From Paraburkholderia flagellata (lineage in GTDB: Bacteria > Pseudomonadota > Gammaproteobacteria > Burkholderiales > Burkholderiaceae), in assembly GCF_021390645.1 (NCBI RefSeq), contig NZ_JAJEJT010000003.1, forward strand, positions 868,001 to 932,000: a stretch of DNA of 64,000 nt, written 5' to 3'. Made by a program: the position numbers and the translations under genes. Below the pieces are notes generated by a model. That model saw nothing but the letters and a program-made list of their open reading frames with translations. It did not search any database and was not told the origin of the DNA. Position 1 is the stretch's first letter, and each line of letters begins with the position of its first letter. This document shows, piece by piece, positions 18,470 to 25,855 of this stretch.

Positions 18470-18566
18470 GCGTATTTCAGCGCGGGCATGTATCCGGGGA
18501 ATGTCCGGAACGCGTGTGTCGTGCATCGTCATGTATCGAGAAAGCGGTTTGATACATGCCGATACA
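18470..18566 (-). promoter_or_regulatory. Composite TGTATC operator/promoter of dipZ
   Basis: On the minus strand a perfect TGTATC-GGCA-TGTATC runs from 18566 to 18551. The inverted half-site GATACA starts at 18537 (+29), and GATACAT-GCCC-GCGCTGAAATAC starts at 18494 (+72). The start codon follows 42 bases later. Together with the site at 18622-18718 it fills the 316-base spacer between dipZ and the tlpA-like gene, which contains no other gene. Confidence 0.78.
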
Positions 18567-18621
18567 AACGTGCAGCGGCGCGCGAGACTGTGGACGCTCA
18601 GTGAACTCGCTGTGAACGATT

Positions 18622-18718
18622 TGTATCTCTACGTATCGCGCCCCGGCGGCGACACACTACGTTTCAACAGTGCCGCCGTGGGGACACGAGCCAGATACGT
18701 GGGAGCGTTCCAATACGC
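18622..18718 (+). promoter_or_regulatory. Composite TGTATC operator/promoter of the tlpA-like gene
   Basis: TGTATC-TCTA-CGTATC lies at 18622-18637, GACAC at 18651 (+29) and GATACGT-GGGA-GCGTTCCAATACGC at 18694-18718 (+72). The ATG is 27 bases further on, with AAGGAG between them. Confidence 0.78.
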
Positions 18719-18744
18719 TCGTCGTCCACACAAGGAGAACCCTC

Positions 18745-19308
18745 ATGATCTCTCGTCTCAAGATTGCCGCTGTTGCCGTCGGCCTTGCCGCCACAGCCGG
18801 GCTCGCCGCCTACGCCTCCGGCGAGCAGCCTTCGGTCGGCTCGGCCGCGCTGCAAACCGGCGCGCAGGCGCCCAACTTCACCGGCATCAACAACTGGCTC
18901 AACAGCCCGCCGCTCGACCTCAAGCAGTTGCACGGCAAGGTCGTGCTCGTCGACTTCTGGACCTTCGATTGCATCAACTGCGTGCACACCATCCCGCACA
19001 TCAAGGAGCTGGACGCGCGCTATCGCGACAAGGGTCTGGTGGTGGTCGGCGTGCACACGCCCGAGTATTCGTTCGAGCGCGACACCGGCAACCTGAAGAA
19101 GGCGATCAAGCAATACGGCATTACGTACCCTGTCGCGCAGGACAACGGTTACGCGACGTGGAATGCCTACGGCAACCAGTACTGGCCGGCGGTTTATCTC
19201 ATTGACCAGAACGGCAAGCTCGTTTATACGCACTTCGGCGAAGGGGATTACGCGCAGACCGAACAGAAGATTCGCGATCTGCTGGGCATCCAGGGCAAGC
19301 AAGGATGA
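18745..19308 (+). CDS. TlpA-like periplasmic thioredoxin
   Basis: 187 residues. A signal peptide (AAVAVGLAATAGLAAYA) is followed by a TlpA/ResA-like thioredoxin fold with active site CINC in WTFDCINCVHTIPH. It shares with the DipZ thioredoxin domain the runs GVHTPE, NQYWPA and HFGEGDYAQ, so the two probably arose by duplication and may exchange electrons. The ATG at 18745 has AAGGAG upstream. The likely role is reduction or repair of periplasmic thiols under oxidative stress. Confidence 0.9.
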   Translation: MISRLKIAAVAVGLAATAGLAAYASGEQPSVGSAALQTGAQAPNFTGINNWLNSPPLDLKQLHGKVVLVDFWTFDCINCVHTIPHIKELDARYRDKGLVVVGVHTPEYSFERDTGNLKKAIKQYGITYPVAQDNGYATWNAYGNQYWPAVYLIDQNGKLVYTHFGEGDYAQTEQKIRDLLGIQGKQG

Positions 19309-19317
19309 TGGACTTGC

Positions 19318-19346
19318 GCCGCCGCTCCGGGTTCTGGGGCGGCGGC
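19318..19346. terminator. Candidate terminator between the convergent tlpA-like and methyltransferase genes
   Basis: GCCGCCGC (19318-19325) pairs with GCGGCGGC (19339-19346) across a 13-base loop in the 49-base convergent spacer. There is no clear T-run. Confidence 0.4.
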
Positions 19347-19357
19347 GATCACACGCG

Positions 19358-20098
19358 CTATGTATTTGCCGAGACCAGCAGCAGCATCGGGCGTTCAAGT
19401 TCCTCCGCCAACGACGGCGTTTGCCGGACCTGCTCGGGCGTCGGCGCGAATTCATTCACGCGCTGGATGCGAAAACCCGCATCGATCAGCGTGTTCAGCG
19501 TAGTAGCCAGCGTTCGATGGTATTTCAGCACGCCCTTGACGAACCAGTTGGTGCGGCGTTCGCCTTCCATTGCGTAGCCGTTGACAGGCCAGGTCTTGCG
19601 GCCGCGCTGGTCGACCGCGTCGCCGCTGATCCAGTGCGGGTTCGCCGCCGCCATGTATACCGGATGCTCGATCGTGAAGACCAGTTGGCCAGCATTTGCG
19701 AGCGCGCCGCGAAGCGTGCGCGCGAGGCCGCCGAAATCGGCCACATAGTGAAAGGCCAGTGCGCTGTACACGAGGTCGAAGCGCTGATCAGGCAGGCTCA
19801 GGGTGTCGAGATCGCCGATACGGTATTCGATGGCCGGGTCTGCTGTATCCGCCCTCGCGCGCGCGATCATGCTCTGCGAAATGTCGATGCCAAGCACTGA
19901 CGCCGCGCCCTGCTCGCGCATCCAGCGCGAAGCCCAGCCAAAGCCGCATCCGAGGTCGACCACGCGCTTGCCGCGCAGGTCTGGCAGCAGCGCGCGAATG
20001 GCTGGCCATTCAGGCGCGCCTTCGAGCCCCAGCACCTGGCGCGGAATCTGGCTGTAGCCTGCAAAGAATTCCGGATCGTCGTAGATGTTTTGCGCCAT
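19358..20098 (-). CDS. Class I SAM-dependent methyltransferase
   Basis: 246 residues with the SAM-binding motif VVDLGCGFGWASR (motif I), VLGIDISQSMIA (the acidic residue ending strand 2) and FDLVYSALAFHYV (motif IV region). It resembles the small UbiE/BioC-like group, and the methyl acceptor is unknown. The ATG at 20098 is chosen because the frame above it, to 20284, crosses the divergent promoter region. It is convergent with the tlpA-like gene. Confidence 0.88.
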   Translation of the reverse strand: MAQNIYDDPEFFAGYSQIPRQVLGLEGAPEWPAIRALLPDLRGKRVVDLGCGFGWASRWMREQGAASVLGIDISQSMIARARADTADPAIEYRIGDLDTLSLPDQRFDLVYSALAFHYVADFGGLARTLRGALANAGQLVFTIEHPVYMAAANPHWISGDAVDQRGRKTWPVNGYAMEGERRTNWFVKGVLKYHRTLATTLNTLIDAGFRIQRVNEFAPTPEQVRQTPSLAEELERPMLLLVSANT

Positions 20099-20138
20099 GT
20101 TTTTCCCTTCTCGTGCTCGAGTAACGTGAGCGACTATA

Positions 20139-20151
20139 CGTGTACTACACG
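20139..20151. promoter_or_regulatory. Short palindrome between divergent methyltransferase and GFA genes
   Basis: CGTGTA-C-TACACG is a perfect six-base dyad in the 99-base spacer between the two divergent genes. It sits where a shared regulator could bind. No regulator gene is adjacent, so its reader is unknown. Confidence 0.35.
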
Positions 20152-20197
20152 CGTACCATGCGATATTCCGCATCCACCCGAAAAAGGAAGAAGGCCA

Positions 20198-20608
20198 ATG
20201 TCGAATGCCTGGAAAGGCCGCTGCCTGTGCGCAGCGGTGCAATACCACGCTCGCGGCGCCGCGCTGACGCAGCTCATTTGTCACTGCCGCGATTGCCAGC
20301 GCGCTTCAGGATCGGGCGGATTGCCTGTCGTTGTCGTGAGCGCCGCCGAATTCTCGTTCGAAGGCGAAATCCGGTCGTACACGATAACCGGCGGCAGCGG
20401 TATGCCGACCACGCGAAATTCGTGCGCGCATTGCGGCAGCCTGCTCTTTGGCACACCGCAGCATGCGCCGGATATCGTGACGATCTACGCTGGAACGCTC
20501 GATGAACCCTCACGGTTCCATGCCGAATTCGTTCAGTTCACGTCTGAACGACATACGCTCGACGCCCGCGAGCCCGGCATTGCTCAATATTCGGGACGAG
20601 AGCCCTGA
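20198..20608 (+). CDS. GFA-family (glutathione-dependent formaldehyde-activating-like) protein
   Basis: 136 residues with the zinc ligands of the GFA fold: CLC in GRCLCAAV, CHCRDC near residue 30 and CAHCGS near 75. Named after Gfa of Paracoccus, most members have no proven substrate and are probably zinc-dependent carbon-sulfur or glutathione-adduct enzymes. The ATG at 20198 is near the GGAAGAAGG region. This is one of three GFA proteins in the window. Confidence 0.88.
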   Translation: MSNAWKGRCLCAAVQYHARGAALTQLICHCRDCQRASGSGGLPVVVVSAAEFSFEGEIRSYTITGGSGMPTTRNSCAHCGSLLFGTPQHAPDIVTIYAGTLDEPSRFHAEFVQFTSERHTLDAREPGIAQYSGREP

Positions 20609-20633
20609 GGCAGCGCCGTCTCGTTGAAGACAC

Positions 20634-21041
20634 TCAAAGGTGCCGCGTTTCCCGAGGCGGATTGCCCCAGTCATTCGCGAGACCATTGGCATAGGATATC
20701 GGTGCATTCAAGGCTTCGTTCAAGTCGAAGTCGTCGATGCACATGATATTCACGTTGATGTAAGGGTAGCCCGTTCCGTTCGGCATATCGATGCGGTCGA
20801 ATACGTGCACGCCGCAGTGCTTGCAAAACGGATGATGGGCTACCGGATTTTTCCCTTCGTAGTGCGTAAGCTCGCTTTCGCCCGAAAGTAGAACGAAGGC
20901 TTCCGGGCGGACCTGCACGAGCCAGAGCCGGAGTTTTCCGCAGAAGCTGCAGTTGCATTTTCCCGTGCCCTTGCCGAAATCGATCAGGGCTTCGAACTTC
21001 ACCGACTGGCAATGGCAACTTCCACGGTATGTCCGCTGCAT
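20634..21041 (-). CDS. GFA-family protein
   Basis: 135 residues with GSCHCQSVKFEA at the N-terminus, CNCSFCGK (second zinc site) and FCKHCGVHVF, the complete GFA cysteine set. It lies downstream of the cytochrome P460 gene on the same strand (51-base gap) and convergent with the other GFA gene. The substrate is unknown. Confidence 0.88.
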   Translation of the reverse strand: MQRTYRGSCHCQSVKFEALIDFGKGTGKCNCSFCGKLRLWLVQVRPEAFVLLSGESELTHYEGKNPVAHHPFCKHCGVHVFDRIDMPNGTGYPYINVNIMCIDDFDLNEALNAPISYANGLANDWGNPPRETRHL

Positions 21042-21092
21042 GAGGCGCTCCCGATCAGTTTGAAGACGACTGCGGGATTATGTCACCGATCA

Positions 21093-21632
21093 TCAAGGCG
21101 CAAATCGCGTGAATACGTAGTCGCGATCCTTCACCTTCGAAGCGTGGCATGCAAAACAGGTTTGATGCTGCGCCAGGTCGGCAGGCACGCCATTGATGAA
21201 ACGCCCGTACCCCCAGCCGCCCGTAGACGCATAGCGGCGCGAGTCCTTCACCATGACCTGCACGGTCGTGGGCTGGCCCGGCACCGTGGCCGGTGCGAAA
21301 TCATCGGACTGCTTACGCTTGTACGCAAGCTTCACGAGAATCGTGCCGTCGGGATACGGCAGCGTCGAATTCTCGATGGCCTTGATCGCAACCGGATTGC
21401 CGAGCACCACGCGCAGTTCGTCGAGCGGCGCGGCCTCCTCGGCCGGCGCGATCATCTCCCACTTGCGGTAGCCGGGTGGAATCGTCACGCCGTAGATCGG
21501 CGAAGCGGCCTGCCCGGGCACTTGAGGTTGGGCTTGCGCGTCTTGGCGGGCCCATGCGGCGGGACCCTGCGCCAGACTCGCGAGCAGCGCGCCCGCGAGG
21601 AGCGCGCGATGCCTGAAAAAACGTGCTTGCAT
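21093..21632 (-). CDS. Cytochrome P460-family periplasmic haem protein
   Basis: 179 residues with a signal peptide (LLAGALLASLAQGPAAWA) and a single class I haem motif CFACH near residues 159-163. IPPGYRKWEMIAP and the YPDGTILVKLAYKRK run are typical of cytochrome P460/cytochrome c'-beta proteins, which bind or oxidise NO or hydroxylamine. The cross-linking lysine of P460 might be in the second run, but this cannot be proven by eye. It starts 11 bases after the hydrolase stop and is therefore co-transcribed. Confidence 0.8.
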   Translation of the reverse strand: MQARFFRHRALLAGALLASLAQGPAAWARQDAQAQPQVPGQAASPIYGVTIPPGYRKWEMIAPAEEAAPLDELRVVLGNPVAIKAIENSTLPYPDGTILVKLAYKRKQSDDFAPATVPGQPTTVQVMVKDSRRYASTGGWGYGRFINGVPADLAQHQTCFACHASKVKDRDYVFTRFAP

Positions 21633-21643
21633 CGCGGCCCCGA

Positions 21644-22687
21644 TCACAGATGCGTGACTTGCAGGATGGCCTGCGCGAATTCCTTGGGCGCTTCCTGCGG
21701 GAGATTGTGGCCAATGCCGCCGTCGATATTGCGATGCAGATACTTGCCCGTGAACTTCTTCGCGTAAGCGGCCGGCGCGGGATGCGGTGCGCCGTTGGCG
21801 TCGCCTTCGAGCGTGATCGTCGGCACGGTAATGGCCGGCGCGGCAGCGAGACGCTGCTCGAGGCTGTCGTACTTCGCTTCGCCCGGCACGAGCCCCAGAC
21901 GCCAACGGTAGTTGGAGATCACGACGGCCACGTGGTCGGGATTATGGAACGACGCTGCACTGCGCTCGTAGGTCGCGTCGTCGAAATTCCACTTCGGCGA
22001 AGCGAGTTGCCAGATCAGCTTGTTGAACGCGTCGAGATTCGCGGCATAACCCTGTGCGCCGCGCTCGGTCGAAAAGTAGAACTGGTACCACCACTGCAGT
22101 TCGGCTTGCGGCGGCAGCGGCTTGCGGTTCGCCTCCTGGCTGCCGATCAGATAGCCGCTCACGGAAACCAGCGCCTTCACGCGCTCGGGCCACAGCGCCG
22201 CGACGATGTTCGCCGTGCGCGCGCCCCAGTCGTAGCCGCCCAGAATGGCCTGATCGATCTTCAGGGCGTCCATGAACGCGACGAGATCGACGGCGGTGAC
22301 GGCCTGCTGGCCGTTGCGCGGCGTGTCGTCCGAGACAATGCGCGTGCTGCCGTAGCCGCGCAGATACGGCACGATCACGCGATAGCCCGACGCAGCCAGC
22401 ATGGGCGCGACCTCGACATAGCTATGGATGTCGTACGGCCAGCCGTGCAGCAGGATCACCACCGGGCCGTTCTTCGGCCCCGCTTCGGCGTAGCCCACAT
22501 TGAGCAGCCCCGCGTTGATCTGCTTGATCGGGCCGAACGATACGCCATTGCCCGTGCGCGTGTTGCCTTCCGTGCCGCCAGCCGACTGTGCGTGCGCGAG
22601 ACCGCCGAATGCGAAGTCGGCGAGCGTGAGGCCGGCAAGCGACGTGCCGAGAAGTCGACGGCGGCGGACGTTGACGGGATCTGACAT
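21644..22687 (-). CDS. Tat-exported epoxide hydrolase/dehalogenase-like alpha/beta hydrolase
   Basis: 347 residues. The N-terminus VRRRRLLGTSLAGLTLADFAFGG...AHA is a twin-arginine type export signal. The fold shows LLHGWPYDIHSY and the nucleophile elbow GGYDWGAR with aspartate in place of serine, as in epoxide hydrolases and haloalkane dehalogenases. The late histidine is in GGIGHNLPQEAP. The ATG at 22687 has AAGGAGA upstream. It is the first gene of a hydrolase-P460 pair. Confidence 0.85.
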   Translation of the reverse strand: MSDPVNVRRRRLLGTSLAGLTLADFAFGGLAHAQSAGGTEGNTRTGNGVSFGPIKQINAGLLNVGYAEAGPKNGPVVILLHGWPYDIHSYVEVAPMLAASGYRVIVPYLRGYGSTRIVSDDTPRNGQQAVTAVDLVAFMDALKIDQAILGGYDWGARTANIVAALWPERVKALVSVSGYLIGSQEANRKPLPPQAELQWWYQFYFSTERGAQGYAANLDAFNKLIWQLASPKWNFDDATYERSAASFHNPDHVAVVISNYRWRLGLVPGEAKYDSLEQRLAAAPAITVPTITLEGDANGAPHPAPAAYAKKFTGKYLHRNIDGGIGHNLPQEAPKEFAQAILQVTHL

Positions 22688-22832
22688 AACCACTTCTCCT
22701 TGTTGTGCATGCAGGCCGCGCCCAAACGGCTTGGCCTCGTTGATTGGCGAGCGGCTGCCGATCGGTCGATCGCGCTCGCGGCGGCAGGCATTGACGCCCC
22801 GGTGAATTTATATCCGAGCAGGGAAGATGCCA

Positions 22833-22866
22833 TGTATCCCAATGTGTCTGCTGCGAGCACGTACAC
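22833..22866 (+). promoter_or_regulatory. Additional TGTATC operator in the 22.7-23.1 kb spacer
   Basis: TGTATC-CCAA-TGTGTC at 22833-22848 is followed at +29 by TACAC (GACAC in the other sites). The GATACRT element at +72 is missing. It lies between the hydrolase (minus strand) and DUF4148-B (plus strand), and could act on either gene. The 405-base spacer holds this site and the one at 22939 and no gene that I can see. Confidence 0.55.
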
Positions 22867-22938
22867 AAAACGAATCAAAAAGCGTCGGCGTGGCTGGATC
22901 GATCGCGGCCAGGCGCGGGATTGAACGAACGGCGGGTT

Positions 22939-23034
22939 TGTATCGCAATGTATAAGCGCCTGGCCCAGACACATACCCTTGCAATACGCGGCGTTCATGA
23001 AACACGGCAGATACGTCTGGCGGTTCTAATGCAT
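22939..23034 (+). promoter_or_regulatory. Composite TGTATC operator/promoter of DUF4148-B/Ohr
   Basis: TGTATC-GCAA-TGTATA lies at 22939-22954, GACAC at 22968 (+29) and GATACGT-CTGG-CGGTTCTAATGC from 23010 (+71). The ATG of DUF4148-B is about 60 bases downstream. Confidence 0.75.
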
Positions 23035-23092
23035 CAACGCCGGAACTTGCTGATGACCGGACGGATTTCCAAACCCTTCCCAGGAGAAAGTC

Positions 23093-23341
23093 ATGAACGT
23101 ATCGAAGCTCGCCCTCGCCTTCGCCGCCAGCGCCGCAGTCCTCGCAGCCACTCCGGTGTTCGCCGCCATGCCCGCTCAGTCGAGCGCTGCGCAACCCGCG
23201 CAACAGGCAAGTGCGGCGTGGACGCCCGCCAGCAATGCGGTCAACGCAAAGCTCACGCGTGCACAGGTTCGCCAGGAACTGGTTCAGGCACAGCACGACG
23301 GCCAGCTCGCTGCAATCCAGCAGCTGTATCGCGGCAGCTAA
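23093..23341 (+). CDS. DUF4148 secreted protein B
   Basis: 82 residues. A signal peptide (LALAFAASAAVLAATPVFA) is followed by a short DUF4148 core LTRAQVRQELVQAQHDGQL. It lacks the long tail of proteins A and C. The start at 23093 is preceded by AGGAGA. It is followed after 40 bases by an Ohr/OsmC gene, so a role linked to peroxide or thiol stress is plausible but unproven. Confidence 0.85.
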   Translation: MNVSKLALAFAASAAVLAATPVFAAMPAQSSAAQPAQQASAAWTPASNAVNAKLTRAQVRQELVQAQHDGQLAAIQQLYRGS

Positions 23342-23381
23342 ATCATCGTTCTCACGAAGCCAACCTCAGGAGATAAACATC

Positions 23382-23804
23382 ATGACCCAGGCAGAAAAAG
23401 TGCTGTACACCGGCAAGACCCACACCACCGGCGGCCGCGACGGCGCGGCCCGCAGCGAAGACGGACGTCTGGACGTGAAGCTTTCGCCTCCCGGCTCGAG
23501 CGCGCCGGGCACGAACCCGGAGCAGATGTTCGCGGCGGGCTGGTCGGCGTGCTTCATCGGCGCGATGGGCCGAGCCGCCACGAAGCTCGGCGCGACGCTG
23601 CCGCGCGACGTGGCGGTCGACGCCGAGATCGACCTCGTCAACGCCGACGACGCCTTCAAGCTGCGCGGCCGCCTGAACGTGACGCTGCCGGGCGTGGATC
23701 GCGAGCTGGCACAGCGCATCGTCGAAACGGCGCATCAGATCTGTCCGTATTCGAAGGCGACGCGCGGGAACATCGACGTCACGCTCGCAGTCGTCGAGGC
23801 GTGA
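23382..23804 (+). CDS. Ohr/OsmC-family organic hydroperoxide reductase
   Basis: 140 residues with the two redox cysteines of Ohr, in PEQMFAAGWSACF and in HQICPYSKATRGNIDV. These proteins reduce organic peroxides with lipoamide-linked thiols in the cytoplasm. The N-terminal VLYTGKTHTTGGRDG matches the Ohr subfamily rather than OsmC. No OhrR gene is adjacent. Instead the gene follows a DUF4148 gene with the TGTATC promoter. Confidence 0.92.
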   Translation: MTQAEKVLYTGKTHTTGGRDGAARSEDGRLDVKLSPPGSSAPGTNPEQMFAAGWSACFIGAMGRAATKLGATLPRDVAVDAEIDLVNADDAFKLRGRLNVTLPGVDRELAQRIVETAHQICPYSKATRGNIDVTLAVVEA

Positions 23805-23826
23805 TCGTGTAGCAGTGGAAAGCAAA

Positions 23827-23857
23827 AAAGCGGGGCGGCTTTTGCGCGCCCCGCTTT
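23827..23857. terminator. Bidirectional terminator between ohr-like and dehydrogenase genes
   Basis: AAAGCGGGGCG (23827-23837) and CGCCCCGCTTT (23847-23857) form a perfect 11-base stem with a nine-base loop between convergent genes, flanked by an A-run and T-rich sequence on the two sides. Confidence 0.8.
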
Positions 23858-23887
23858 GCTATTGCGTGTTGCTGTATGCGTTGCGCG

Positions 23888-24922
23888 TTAGCCCTGCGGC
23901 GCGTCCACGAGATTGCTCGGCGAGCCGTTACGCCAGGCCTCCACGTTGCGCAGCGTCGTTTGCGCAATCTCGCTCATCGCCTCACGCGTGAAGAACGCCT
24001 GGTGCGACGTGACGATCACGTTCGGAAACATCAAGAGACGCGCGAGCACGTCGTCCTGCAGCGGCGCGTCCGAATGGTCCTCGAAGAACAGACCGCCTTC
24101 TTCCTCGTACACGTCGAGGCCGAGGTGGCCGAGCTGGCCGCTCTTGAGCGCATCCACGAGTGCGCTGCTTTCCACGAGCCCGCCGCGCCCGGTATTGATG
24201 AGCATGGCGCCGCGCTTCATCTTCGCGAGTGCGTGGCCATCGATCAGATGAAACGTTGCAGGCACGAGCGGGCAATGCAGGCTCACCACGTCGGACTGCG
24301 CGAGCAGCGTGTCGAGCGGCACGTAGCGCACGCCGAGCGCCAGCAAGTCGGCGGCCGGCGTGCCCGGGTCATGGGCGAGCACCTGCATGCCGAAGCCCGC
24401 CATGATGCGCGCAAAACACCGCCCGATAATGCCCGTGCCGACCACACCGGCCGTCTTCCCATGCAGGTCGAAACCGAGCAGCCCCGCGAGCGAGAAGTCG
24501 CCTTCGCGCGTGCGCGACACGGCGCGCGGCAGCTTGCGGTTCAGCGCGAGGATCAGCCCGACGGCATGCTCGGCCACCGCATGCGGCGAATACGCGGGCA
24601 CTCTCGCTACGGTGATGCCAAGACGCTGCGCCGCCGCAAGATCGACGTGATTGAAGCCGGCCGAGCGCAGCGCCACGAGTCGCGTGCCGCCCTTGTGGAG
24701 GCGCTCGAGCGTGGCGGCGTCGACCGTATCGTTTACGAACGGACACACCACGTCATAGCCGTCGGCGATCACAGCGGTGTCGGCGTCGAGGTGCGATTCC
24801 TGGTAGTGCAATTCGTACTGGAAAGCGGTGTTCGCCTCGGCAAACGTATCGACATCGTACTGGCGCGCGCTGAACAGGATCATGCGTGGGCGAGCGGAAG
24901 TGGGGTTCTGGGTTCCCGGCAT
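23888..24922 (-). CDS. 2-hydroxyacid dehydrogenase, D-lactate dehydrogenase type
   Basis: 344 residues from the ATG at 24922 (alternative 24883 at MILFSARQ). The NAD-binding motif TAGVVGTGIIGRCFA, the catalytic arginine in LVALRSAGFNHVD, the glutamate in LDVYEEEGGLFFED and the histidine in VIVTSHQAFFT match the LdhA-like fermentative D-lactate dehydrogenase group. It reduces pyruvate to D-lactate with NADH in the cytoplasm. GAGG lies upstream of the 24922 ATG. Confidence 0.9.
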   Translation of the reverse strand: MPGTQNPTSARPRMILFSARQYDVDTFAEANTAFQYELHYQESHLDADTAVIADGYDVVCPFVNDTVDAATLERLHKGGTRLVALRSAGFNHVDLAAAQRLGITVARVPAYSPHAVAEHAVGLILALNRKLPRAVSRTREGDFSLAGLLGFDLHGKTAGVVGTGIIGRCFARIMAGFGMQVLAHDPGTPAADLLALGVRYVPLDTLLAQSDVVSLHCPLVPATFHLIDGHALAKMKRGAMLINTGRGGLVESSALVDALKSGQLGHLGLDVYEEEGGLFFEDHSDAPLQDDVLARLLMFPNVIVTSHQAFFTREAMSEIAQTTLRNVEAWRNGSPSNLVDAPQG

Positions 24923-25170
24923 GTTGACCTCGTACGAGCTTCGGAGTGTATGCGCGAACGGCGCGTCGACACGCATGGATGCATCTTGAACTCAAACGTG
25001 TAGCGTTCGCGCGCGTGCCGCGCGGGCACGCGAGGACATGGTACCAGCAGCAAGGCGAGTGATTGGGAACAGGTGGGAAGAAGCGAGGAACAAGCGGGCC
25101 AGGCATAGACACGGCAAAGCCGCGAAGGTTGCCGGTGAGCGGCAAACTTCGCGGCACGGTGCCGCGCGCA

Positions 25171-25533
25171 TTACGAGTGAGCGTAGATCGGTTCGAGGCC
25201 GACGACATCCTGATCAGCCGCATTTGCACCGGCGGCATTCGATACGGCGCGAACGTGCGTGCGGCTGCCTGTAGCAGTCGCACCCTCAACCGCTCCACCG
25301 AACGCCGACGCCGCTGCGCCATTCTCAGCACTCACGCGCGAGAGCGCGGCTTGCAGGTTCGCGGGGTATTGCGTGTTGTCGCTGGCGGGGTTGTAGCCCG
25401 CCTTCTGGAGCTGGACGAGTTCGGCCTTCACTTCGGCGCGGGTTACCGGTTGGCTCGACTGTGCGAATGAAAGCGCGGGAACGGCGACGAGGGCAGCAAG
25501 AGCGGCGGCGGCGAGCGATTGAGCGAGCTTCAT
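25171..25533 (-). CDS. DUF4148 secreted protein C
   Basis: 120 residues: signal peptide (AAALAALVAVPALSFA|Q), core VTRAEVKAELVQLQKAGYNP, and a tail ending GLEPIYAHS. It is the closest paralog of protein A at 15943-16290, sharing both core and tail. The ATG at 25533 begins the signal peptide. It has the same composite promoter. Confidence 0.88.
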   Translation of the reverse strand: MKLAQSLAAAALAALVAVPALSFAQSSQPVTRAEVKAELVQLQKAGYNPASDNTQYPANLQAALSRVSAENGAAASAFGGAVEGATATGSRTHVRAVSNAAGANAADQDVVGLEPIYAHS

Positions 25534-25593
25534 GGTGTTTCTCCTGACGTTGGGTGAGTGGTTGCGCACTGTTGTGTATCAACCTTGCGTAGG

Positions 25594-25690
25594 AGACATT
25601 TGAACGCCGCGATGTATCTGGCTTGTTTGCGTGCGCGCCCGTTTTTGCAAGCGCGCTTGTCGGACGGGCGGCCAGACACAGTGCGATACA
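25594..25690 (-). promoter_or_regulatory. Composite TGTATC operator/promoter of DUF4148-C
   Basis: Minus strand: TGTATC-GCAC-TGTGTC runs from 25690 to 25675. GACAA starts at 25661 (+29), and GATACAT-CGCG-GCGTTCAAATG starts at 25618 (+72). The start codon is 61 bases beyond the element. The 322-base gap (25534-25855) otherwise holds only the promoter of the small gene at 25856. Confidence 0.75.
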
Positions 25691-25785
25691 AGAAGGCGCC
25701 CTGCCGCGTGCGTACCGCCCGCTAGCACACCAATAAGGGGCAAATCAAAAGTGTTGCTGCACCGCACACTTAGCGCACTCGAGCC

Positions 25786-25841
25786 TTGCATTCTGTCCCG
25801 AGATCCTTATAATTAGGGTTATCCCTTAGGCAATAACCCTA
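25786..25841 (+). promoter_or_regulatory. Sigma-70 promoter with inverted-repeat operator for the 41-residue gene
   Basis: TTGCAT (25786-25791) and TATAAT (25808-25813) are spaced by 16 bases, a near-consensus promoter that stands out in GC-rich DNA. Overlapping the expected transcription start is the perfect nine-base dyad TAGGGTTAT/ATAACCCTA (25814-25822 and 25833-25841, 10-base spacer), a probable repressor site or 5' hairpin. Confidence 0.7.
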
Positions 25842-25855
25842 GCGAAGAGGAAATC

